DNA from: Pseudofabraea citricarpa
Lineage: Eukaryota; Ascomycota; Leotiomycetes; Helotiales; Dermateaceae
Reading direction: 5' to 3'
Assembly: GCA_029641185.1 (NCBI GenBank)
Contig: JAPWGK010000005.1
Span: 682,001 to 746,000 of the forward strand
DNA length: 64,000 nucleotides
In this document: positions 55,444 through 64,000 of the stretch, one piece after another
How the letters are laid out: each line of letters opens with the position of its first letter
How positions within the stretch are numbered: position 1 is the stretch's first letter
Translations under genes and position numbers: made by a program
The notes under the pieces: model-generated
What the model was told of the DNA's origin: nothing
What the model saw: the letters and a program-made list of their open reading frames with translations, nothing else
Databases searched by the model: none

Positions 55444-55945
55444 GATGCAAGAATATCTCTCAAATTTGGAAGTTCAACAAAAAAGGCAACATTTACGCAA
55501 TGTGTAATGCAGAACTGGTAGCTATTCTCATCAGTACTATTCCAGTTTTTTGATATGTCTCGACCAGCAGCTGTACTTTGAATTAGCTTTTGGCAGAAGG
55601 CTAATGATTGGATTACCAAGGAAGACTCTCTGATACTGTTCTGTTGACGTTAAGCTGACCAAACCCCCATTTTCCATTCTTGGCAAGTGACCCCACTGCC
55701 AGTTATCTACCCCGCACTGTCCTACCTTCGACCATTTAGCAAGCTTCGGAGCCGGTTATTATTATCCGGAGGGGACGCTAGAATCGATGATGCCATAGGC
55801 TAGATTTAAATAATCTTTTATCATGAGAAAATCGATGCTTTTGCCGGGCCGAGGCTATGTCATGCATTGGTTCTTCGCTTGGTATGTACTTACCTTGCGC
55901 AGGCCAGGGAGGGGTGCAAAGATGGAGAAGGATTAACTTAAAAAG
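55444..55945. promoter_or_regulatory. Divergent PRISE2/EthD-like promoter region
   Basis: 502 bp between two divergent starts, containing ACCCCGCAC at 55709-55717 and a nearby ACCCCACTG at 55690. No gene. Confidence 0.5.
55709..55717 (+). promoter_or_regulatory. ACCCCGCAC element in the PRISE2/EthD promoter
   Basis: Exact ACCCCGCAC, roughly midway between the two starts (about 230 bp from the EthD-like ATG and 270 bp from the PRISE2 ATG). Confidence 0.45.
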
Positions 55946-56735
55946 ATGACAAAATCAGGACTCTTCTGGGTCAATTCCAAAATTATATCTGATAAAGTAT
56001 CAAAAGAAGCCCTGACAAAATGGTACGACGAAGTTCATATCCCGGATATCTTTGCCTCGAAGGGCATCACATCAGCATATCGATACGAGTCGATTGAGCC
56101 CAGTCCTGATCGCCCGTTTCTGGCACTATATCCAGTCACCGACTTAGAGTTCCTGTCTTCTCAGGCTTTCAAGGACATTCCTGTCAAGGATGAAGTTTGT
56201 TTTCCGGGACCAACTCATAATTGTTTTGACTTCGTCGATTTTGACACGCGGTGTTATGAATGGGTACATGGATACGAAAAAGATGATGTAAAAGCTGGTA
56301 GGTTCTATCGAGCTTTTGAATAGCCACCTCAATCTCCCTCGCTGGAGGAAGGAGATTCAGCTCTATTAAAATCATCTACTAAGATAAACAGGTCCAGCAA
56401 ATTTAATTATCTCAGCAGCCCTTTCCCCTGAACCGGGAAAGGAAAGCGATTTTGATGCCTGGTACAAAGAAGAACATTACAGAACCCTCGCAGAATGTAA
56501 GGGTTATATACGGACGCGCCGATATAAATTTGCTCGATCTCTCAGAGAAGATGCTCCTGAACCGCCGACCTTTCTGGCACTTCACGAGTTTGAAGGTGAT
56601 CACCTACCCGAGGAGGATCTGGCTAAGACAGCTGAGACTGAATGGGCAAAAAGGACAATGGGAAGCCTTGTAGGGCAAGAAATCAAGATCTTTAGACTAC
56701 ACAAGGGGCTTCGAGACGTAGAATGTAAGATTTAG
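55946..56735 (+). CDS. EthD-like tandem dimeric alpha/beta-barrel protein
   Basis: A 231-residue protein. Model: join(55946..56297, 56392..56735), 232 codons; one 94-nt intron (GTAGGT..ACAG). Two similar halves are visible: KSGLFWVNSKI with LTKWYDEVHIPDIFASKGITSAYRYE, and NLIISAALSP with FDAWYKEEHYRTLAECKGYIRTRRYKF. Each is the ferredoxin-like beta-alpha-beta unit of EthD/dimeric-barrel proteins, with the conserved FxxWYxEEH helix. Members are found in oxidative-degradation operons and may assist monooxygenases, cyclise products or isomerise them. The role here is unknown but fits a catabolic cluster. Confidence 0.8.
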
Positions 56736-57348
56736 AAATGGTTTGGAATTCGAAGTTTTAATAAGTAGCATTTTTGACTCGTCAAGACAGATCAGCGTGA
56801 CTGCTTGTGAACTACGTCTACAAATTTACATGCTATATAGACTGTAGTAATATATATGGTCTTATTGTGATCAAATATTGGCCTTACATGTTCTGTTCAG
56901 TTTCCTCGTGACAGGTACAAAGCAAATGAGGATAAATGGAAGAGAAAAGGAACGAGGCATTTTGAGTCAACAAGAAAGAATCGTCTCGGATGAAAATGCC
57001 TAGGTAGAATTTTATATACACCAAAGATAATTATATCTTCCGTCTGCCTAAACTCCATGTATTCTTTGCCCTTGGGGAGAAGAAATTAAGGCAAATCAGT
57101 TTGTCACATGGTCACATATTTCGTTGCATCGTTTGAATTTTCTTAACGGAGTATCATTTTAAGATTCATACAAGGGTAGTAACTATACAATAGAGATCCC
57201 AGCCCAGAAATGCCGCTCCCATACCAAGTGTGTTTTATACATACCAGGTATTGATTGAAATCCAAGCTAAATCCATAACCACCCAGGATAAAATCCACGC
57301 CTCGCTAAAATTTGACATTAATTCGTCCTCAATATCCCTATGGACCTA
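56736..57348. other. Convergent 3' flanks, nothing recognised
   Basis: 613 bp between the EthD-like stop and the Zn2Cys6 gene stop. AT-rich, no motif. Confidence 0.4.
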
Positions 57349-60057
57349 TCAAAAAGAAAAGAAATCAAGCTCGTGGTTTCTACCGTCCGTGCTAGGTAAT
57401 CCTTCATTCCCAGATAGACCAGAAGAGGGGAAAGGACTCATACCGTCTGCACCCATCCACATACTTGCCGAACCCACATTCATACCGCCAAAAGTAGTCA
57501 TTGGATAATCGAGGGCGTTGAGGGTTGAGTCGAGAGTGGGCCAAGCAGCTCGCTCGCTACGAGGTGTGATCATCACATATCCGTCGCGCCTCTCTATATC
57601 AGGTTCGGTACCAAATGGTACACCAGGGTTTGATAACATAGGAGTATCGTCATTTGTGGGTAATTGGGGCGTAAAGTTCATGGAAGTTGAAGAGGAAGAA
57701 GAAATTTCTATGCATGCAGGTCGAGTTGATGACCTTGAAAGTTGCCGTTTCTTAGATGTGCGGACTTCCTCGTTTTCTTGTGAGATGCTTTCTCGGCGCG
57801 CTGGAATTGCCGTGTTTTCACTTCTCAGGTAGCTGCTGAAATCGGGAGGTGGTGTTTTTGAGTGGGAGTTTTGTAGCTCGAGCATGACTGCTTGAAGGAC
57901 GCTGGACATGGATGCTGCTGGTTGGAAAGTGAAGGCCATATCGTGAAGTGCTGATGCCAGGCATTCCAAGTACTGCATGTTATTTTTGCGGTCATTGACA
58001 TTCTTGATGAATGCTAACGCAGCTACCAGAGCGGTCGCAGCAGTACCAGCGTGCTGCATGCCAGTGACGAATATGAGTCTCGTGTCAAAACGTTGCCGAT
58101 GGTGCCAGAATATGCGAGCTACGCGGATGGCTTGACGAGTGCAGATTGAACGCGACATGAAACAATGATTATCATCCACATTCATGAACGTCTCGTCATC
58201 CTGGCCATCCTCAGAACTTGGTGGCGTCGGGTCTTCGTACTTCGCCCATGGCCGATGAAGTAAGATTAAGCTGCAGTGATATTGCTGGTGTAACAGAAAG
58301 AAAGAAAATGGCGCGGATTGGATGTTTGCAGGCTTCCAGACAAGATTTTCTGGCAGCCTTCTATACCAAGTCTGTAATTGTCTATCGAGGTTCATGACAT
58401 ACAAATAAGCACTATTGGCTTTCTCTTGGTCATTACTGGTCGTATTTTCGGTGTCTCTGATTTCGGCAATCTTCCCGGCTAGCTCCATAAGATCAAGAAG
58501 TTCCTCATATATTTGTGTTTCGAGACTCTTCTGTGGACCGGCTGGTTTGCAGGCCGTGAGACTTGAAAATTGTTTCGAAAGTCGGTACATTTCGAGATCT
58601 GAACTCTTAATTCCAGTTGGTCGTCCAAGGAATAATGCCCAATATCTGAAAAGTTAGTCTTCGGAGTTGGTGGTCAAACTTTGCGCAACTTACTTGTCAT
58701 AGATAACACAAGCAAAAAGGGTCATATGCCGAATCTGTACTTCTTTTTCAGGCAAACCATCATTTTGACAATCGAGATGAAGCCCAATATCAAAGCATAA
58801 TCGGTTTGCCATGCCTGAGGTATGTGAGCATCAAGGAAAATCAAAATGGATTTATTGATCATCTTACCAGCATACATCCAACCAGTATTGTCTCTACCAA
58901 CCCCACATTCTAGATCTCCCAGGAGCAAAAATGCTTGAACGGATGGTATGCCCCCAGGCCTTTCTAACTCCATATCTAACATATATTTCGCTTCCCTGTG
59001 CAATGTGCATTCTCGATTCCCAAGCGTGATCTTTTTCATGTCCTCTCTGTCTAAATCGGCATATCTATATCCCATGGCTAGCATACTGATATGTAAGAAT
59101 CCCGAATAGTACTTGTTATTAGAATTCGCCAAATCCTCCTCGAATGCCTCTCTATGAACAACGTGCAGAACCGTATTGTACCATGTCCAGAAGAGATACA
59201 TTAGATAATCGTGGGTTTCTATTGTGAGAGATCGGATTATGCGCTCCGTTCGCCGCACCTGCTCGGGTGTTTCTCTAATGTCTGCAGTGTTACTGTTATC
59301 GGCATAAATATGCAAATTCGAAGTAGGACCAAAGAATCGAAGCCGGCCACTTAGTTGATCAAAACTCAGATGCCCACGTGTTGAGAGCAGCATATGTACC
59401 AATCCTTCTTTTTTCGTTGGCTGTATCCGCGGCGGTGGATGACTTTCCATAAAGGCCATCTGGTTATTTTCCGGATACCCATTGTTATCGCCATCTGTAG
59501 ATTCGTCTGGTAAACTTCTCGGCGTCGTTTGGTCCTGTTGGTCATTCGTAGGTAGAGTTTGGTTCGGTTGTCGTGTAGTTGGAGGAACGGGTGCTTCTGC
59601 TCGAGTCTTTGGAGGATAATTCGCTGGCGGTATCTCTGTCCCCTTTTCAGCCAGCATTCCCTCCAAAAGGGCTACGCGATCGGTGAGTGAAGACATATAT
59701 GCTTTCGATATGGGTCTATAGTTCTTAGCATATAAATGGCCGGGCTCTTGGCAAGAAATTACCTTCGTCTCTCGTCGTCGTTTCTAATGATACACTCGGT
59801 TTTTGACCTCTTACATTGGATACAATCTCGTTCACCTGGTGGCACAACACACTGCAGAAGTCAGTAATTGTTGAAATACCCCGTCGAAATAGACTCACCC
59901 GAATCCGACGATCTCTACAAGATGCACAAGCGATGGAAGCCCTGTGTCGCGTAGCTGATGATTTCTTGGTTGTGGTCCCAGCTGCAATTGAGGGCTTCGG
60001 GGGAGAAAGGTCTAGCACTTCGGAACCTGCGCCTTCAAATATTGTACTTGTAGTCAT
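57349..60057 (-). CDS. Zn2Cys6 transcription factor within the metabolic cluster
   Basis: A complete 837-residue nuclear regulator. Model: complement(join(57349..58645, 58694..58814, 58868..59715, 59763..59851, 59899..60057)), 838 codons. Zinc-cluster cysteines 44, 47, 54, 63, 66 and 73 (CASCRDRRIRC, then CIQCKRSKTEC), with the first intron inside the cluster, a common position. SLTDRVALLEGMLAEKG follows as a short coiled-coil dimerisation helix. The fungal transcription-factor domain spans about 160-640 with HREAFEEDLANSN, GLHLDCQNDG, YWALFLGRPTGI and LLHRPWAKYED. The tail is Ser-rich and acidic. It sits between the EthD-like and BVMO2 genes, so it is the prime candidate for the cluster regulator, possibly reading the ACCCCGCA elements. 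Zn2Cys6 proteins more often bind CGG triplets, so that link is a guess. Confidence 0.93.
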
Positions 60058-61110
60058 TGTCTCCTGCAAAAGAACCTAGCTCATCAAATACAAAGATTAT
60101 AGCCGATGTGAAGTTTGGATTGTATTCACAGGTCAATAGGAACGGGTTGTGTGTATGTTGGAAGTTAAATTTGACCGACTTTTCTTGATATGACGAGCTG
60201 TGATGCAGATTACCAAAAGTAACAGTGAGGATGGGCTGAAAGAGAAGACGACGACGATGCAGAAGTGGAGTACCTCAACAACAGGTCACAGGTAGACTAA
60301 GGCCTCGTTCAATCGCCATGGTCTCCACCCCACCTCTACCAAGGGTGTCCATTCTACCCCATAGAATCGGGACCTATTAAACAACTAAGAAGAGTCCAGT
60401 CATGCATATCTTCGGACCTTTTCCCTGTAATCGATGCATGGTTGACGGCTGGTTTGGTTAGACGAGCGAGCCTGGGACCAACTTGGAACAGCGTGAATCA
60501 AAAGGTATGCGCACGTGTGGGGAGTTCGAGTCAAGAAGACAGGGGAAAGGCGGGGGAAGAGCGATAATTCCCCGTTATTCGGATCTGATTGACTTCATCC
60601 GCTATACCGCAACCAATCATTAAACTTTCGTTTCATGGCATCGATACAAGTCGGTTCTCTGTTTCGTGGGGTACTCCTCTAACCCACAATACCCCATATG
60701 ATTTCTTGACAAGGGTGGTGAAAAGGGCCTCATTGAGCTGTTCATACAAAATTGGCCGCAAATTCTCCCTGCATGCTTAAATCGCTTGAGTAAATTGTGG
60801 TGAGCGAGGTTTGTAAGCGATCCGCAAAGTGGTGGGCTTGGTTCAACGCTAACTTGCCACAGAGCAAGCCAAAGTGGTCTGTGACTTGTCACTTTACGCC
60901 GCTAATAATCTAGAGGCGTACCCACAGGGACCTAGATTGATTCACTGACGTGAGCCTGAAGTCGTTCAAGTCGACCTGCTCTTTTTGTGAGGTCACGAAG
61001 TTTGTGATTATGAGATCATTGTTATTAGGATTCAAGAGGATTACGTTGAATTCTACCAGAAGGTATCCGAATGCTAGAATAAAGTGAAAGCACTGTTAAA
61101 AAAACCACGT
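60058..61110. other. Regulator promoter and BVMO2 3' flank
   Basis: 1.05 kb. TTTTGCAG just upstream of the regulator start may be a 5'-UTR intron acceptor. CACGTGTGG at 60511. No coding frame supported; the minus frame at 60620-60892 has no motif. Confidence 0.4.
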
Positions 61111-63129
61111 CTATTCTATATACCATTCATGGTCGCTGTTGCGAACATATGGACTTAAACCCGCGATATCTCCTGTGAGATTTGCCTTCACATCCCCGTT
61201 GCCGAGGAATGCGAACCGATTTTTGTAACGGTAGCGAATGTTGTAGTCCTCGTACCGAGGGTCCTTGATACTCTTGAGGAAGTGGATCGTCTGCAAACGT
61301 TAATGCTGATACGTACCAATCGGATAGACAAACCTACCGATCCTGGCCAGAGATAGATACGATTCTTGACTTTTCCGTCTTTGAACCAACTGCGACATTC
61401 TTCTTGCCATACCGTAGTCTTGTGGAACTCATCAAAGTGGGCATAAATGTCATCCAACGCTTCTTGCTTGACATCAATCGACTTGATCGCTTCTGTCTGT
61501 ATTTTCTTCATCATCTTGACTGCATATTCAACGGTCGTTTCGATAGAGGGTAAAAGAGTGCCGCTACTCCAGGTCGCTCCAGGGCCCTGATGTTTGATGT
61601 CAATATGGATTTTGGCATAGGGCGGTTCAAAGATTATTACTTACGACGATGGTATAATAATTTGGGAATCGTGGTGCAGATACCCCGAGGTAAAGATTTG
61701 GCCCTTGTCCCCAATCTTGGTCAAGTGTGACTCCTTCTCCATTAACAAGTTTGAAGGCAGGCCTAAAAGCGACTTGGAACCCAGTTGCGCAAACCAAAAC
61801 ATCCATTGGATGGGTGATCCCATCTGCAGTCACGATACCCTCGGGAACACATTTTACAATATCGCTGTACACTGGTTTCACGTTGGGCTTGACCAAGGCT
61901 TCCAGGTATCCATCTCCGGGAGAGATTCTTCTGCAACCAGGAGACCACTTTGGAATGATAAACTTTTTCAGTTCTTCGTTTCCTTCACCTAATCGTCGAT
62001 TCATCTCTTTTGTAATCACGTCTCTGAATTGGTTAGAAGTTTCCGAGCCCTGCTGGTACATCCCAAAAAGCGAGTTTATTTCCGCTTCAATTCGTTTTCG
62101 AAATTGGAGAAGATATGCTGGATCTTCTCTGAACTTCTTTTTGTCCAAATCTGTGAATGTATATTGTCTATCTCCGGGTGGAACATCTAGGACTCCGTTG
62201 TTTGCCCATAATTCCGACAGAACGCCTGTGGATATTAACGACGAATTTAACCATGGATAGACGCAGGATAACTCACCACCACCAAAAGGAGGACTAATCC
62301 ATGTCGAGCTCCTCATATAAACCTCTAGACTTTTCACAACCTTTTGCAATTGCGGTACAATTTGCACTGATGAGGAACCAGTACCAATCACTCCTACTGC
62401 CTTGTTTTGAAAATCCACGGAATGATCCCAATGTGCCGAGTGCAACAAAGGTCCTTTGAAATCATGGATTCCCTCAATTTCAGGCCACTTCCAGTTGTTT
62501 AAGATTCCAGCGCCATTGACCAGTACATGAGCCCAGTCTTCTGTAATCTCCTTTGTCTCTTGATTTTGAAGTTTTAGAAACCATTTCCCCTCATCCTCAT
62601 CCCAGCGACCCTCAACGACCTTGGTATTCAGCTTCATATATCGACGCGATCCGTGCCGATCTGCAAACCCTTCGAAATACTGTTGGATTTCTGGTCCGTA
62701 CGCAAAGTAGTGAGACCAGTTTGGATTTGGATCCCACGAGAAGGTGTAAAGGTGAGATGGAATATCGCAAGCGACTCCAGGGTAGGTATTTTCGTACCAG
62801 GTCCCGCCAAAGTGAGGGTTCTTTTCGAAGAGAGTCAATTCCCATGACCCGGCATCAAGAATCTTCTCCATTTTGTATGCAAGACATAATCCTAAACACA
62901 GTCAGAAGTGCCAACAAGAACTTTGCCAATGAATTTTACCTGATGCCCCAGCTCCAACGCTGGCGACACGCAATTTTGTTGGCTTTGAATGATACTGAGG
63001 TAATATCTTATAGTGTGTCTCTTCGGGGTAATGGTATAATGATGGTGGCGGTTGCGAATCACCAGTCGGCTGTACACCATTGACACCATTGGTGCCATGA
63101 CCGTTGATAGGCATTGCAGATGGTGCCAT
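61111..63129 (-). CDS. Flavin-dependent Baeyer-Villiger-type monooxygenase (BVMO 2)
   Basis: A 604-residue FAD/NADPH monooxygenase. Model: complement(join(61111..61290, 61338..61586, 61645..62225, 62277..62891, 62940..63129)), 605 codons. Start at MAPSAMPINGHG (63129). FAD site VASVGAGASG is split by intron 1 and continues LCLAYKM. GTWYENTYPGVACDIPSHLYTFSW follows, with the fingerprint-like DFKGPLLHSAHWDHS, NADPH site GVIGTGSSSVQIVPQL and DVLVCATGFQVAFRP. The 51-nt intron 3 (62226-62276) is a multiple of three without a stop, so simple ORF calling reads through it. C-terminal GPGATWSSGTLLPS and EECRSWFKDGK match the same subgroup as BVMO 1. It probably oxidises a ketone to an ester or lactone. 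Confidence 0.92.
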
Positions 63130-63919
63130 AGTGTGTAGTAAACAGAAATGTGAACTTTTGGTGCATATATGGCAAAAAATAAAATGGAGGACTGGTAGAA
63201 ATATGAAGAGATGAGGTTTGAATCGCAAGCCAACGAATGTAACATGAAGCGGCAAACAGCCCCCGTACTCATCCTTGTGCGACAGGCATACTTTTGGAAA
63301 ACTGATATGTATCTCATGTACCACACTGTGTACTGCTAATGGTCTTTGGATATGAGTACCCGGTGACTATCAGATCTCAGGCCAGGTCCTGGCCCGATGT
63401 GTCGAGCCAGATCTGGCACCATAGTTTGCACTTGGACCGTGCTAGTGACTTTGCATGAAGTGTTTTAATGGGGGCTGAGGAGTTATTTCCTTTTCCTCTT
63501 GTTTCTTACGGCTCTTGACGCCCTCGAAAGAGCTTTCCCGAGCCAAACACGGATGCAATGTGTGTGGCTTGTGGTTGTTTGCGGGGTCTAGCTGCTGTGG
63601 GGATTTGCCCATGCAGATCCTAACCAACCGGAAAATGTTACCCCGCCTCTTGCCTTAACATTCTAACTTTCTTGACTCAAGATTTCGAGTAGTTGAAAGT
63701 GTCCCATATTATATTTCGTGATGATTAGATAAGGATGTTTCTAACATTAGATAAGTCTACTTAGTTGAGTTCCACGTTAACAACTGTAGAAAAGCTTGTA
63801 ATGATAAAGGCAACTGTGACATTCATCGAGTTTGGTGATTGCCCTGTAAACAGTGCCAAACTCGATTCCAAAGATGAGATACTTGTAACAGAACAACAAT
63901 TCGTAAATCCTCATAATTA
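63130..63919. promoter_or_regulatory. BVMO2 upstream region
   Basis: 790 bp between the BVMO2 start and the stop of the edge SDR gene. It holds an ACCCCGCA element on the minus strand (63580-63587) and a near match ACCCCGCCT at 63640. Short frames here are not supported. Confidence 0.45.
63580..63587 (-). promoter_or_regulatory. ACCCCGCA element upstream of BVMO2
   Basis: TGCGGGGT on the plus strand is ACCCCGCA on the coding strand of BVMO2, 451 bp before its start. Confidence 0.4.
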
Positions 63920-64000
63920 TCACAACTTTGAATGCCTCCCTGCGGAAAGTAACATTCCACCATCTACTGGAATATCCACCCCGTTTCTACATGGAATTAA
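63920..64000 (-). CDS. Short-chain dehydrogenase/reductase, C-terminus only (runs off the right edge)
   Basis: The last 26 codons and the stop of a minus-strand gene, reading CRNGVDIPVDGGMLLSAGRHSKL. VDIPVDGGM is the classical C-terminal signature of FabG-type SDRs (compare LVVDGGYTVN in the SDR at 4.7 kb). The rest, including the nucleotide site and the YxxxK motif, lies outside. If confirmed, the oxidoreductase set of the cluster continues to the right. Confidence 0.65.
   Translation of the reverse strand, partial: LIPCRNGVDIPVDGGMLLSAGRHSKL

Noticed and set aside
36995..64000. Classical secondary-metabolite biosynthetic cluster
   Set aside because: No polyketide synthase, peptide synthetase, terpene cyclase or prenyltransferase was found; the enzyme set fits degradation better.

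Overview
The window looks like a chromosome segment from a filamentous ascomycete, with Leotiomycetes-like content as my best guess from gene style only. Its genes are split by short introns (mostly 41-160 nt) with GT..AG borders and CTAAC/CTGAC-type branch sites. It carries two Zn2Cys6 regulators, a TRI12-type MFS transporter, a Ric8 homologue and several fungus-specific families. No rRNA, tRNA, CRISPR or intact transposon was recognised. Exon borders were placed by hand from splice signals and reading frame; every multi-exon model given with a join closes to a whole number of codons.

Layout. 1-5.6 kb: the 5' part of a Zn2Cys6 regulator running off the left edge, a TRI12-type MFS transporter (-) and a divergent short-chain dehydrogenase (+). 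5.6-6.8 kb: an AT-rich gene-free stretch with CACGTG inverted repeats. 6.8-14 kb: housekeeping-like genes, namely a Ulp2-type SUMO protease, a 65-residue CxxCxGxG zinc protein and a MYND-finger protein. 14.5-21.2 kb: an accessory, partly degenerate stretch with two convergent APH-fold phosphotransferase-like genes, unknown genes and an F-box-like pseudogene. 21.2-23.4 kb: no gene seen. 23.4-25.3 kb: RIC8. 26-29.3 kb: a small ORF, AT-rich islands and a decayed histidine acid phosphatase.

30-36.5 kb is the most interesting stretch. A 286-residue protein resembling the fungal gasdermin-like (HET-Q1/RCD-1) family lies just downstream of, and on the same strand as, an 834-residue protein with an N-terminal helical regulatory region and a complete C-terminal subtilisin (S8) triad. 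This matches the two-gene cell-death design of Podospora HET-Q1/HET-Q2. A C2H2 protein of the kind linked to fungal NLR-like genes lies divergently beside it.

37-64 kb is dominated by a metabolic cluster: two Baeyer-Villiger/FMO-type monooxygenases, two PRISE-type reductases, an ACAD10/11-type acyl-CoA dehydrogenase, an HSL-type esterase, an AtuA-type acyclic-terpene-utilisation protein, an NmrA-like reductase, an EthD-like barrel protein, a Zn2Cys6 regulator and, at the right edge, the C-terminus of another short-chain dehydrogenase. No PKS, NRPS or terpene synthase is present, so a catabolic role (ring opening of a cyclic ketone or terpenoid, ester cleavage, CoA-linked breakdown) is more likely than biosynthesis. 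The octamer ACCCCGCA occurs upstream of most of these genes and also between the MFS and SDR genes about 35 kb away, suggesting one regulon.
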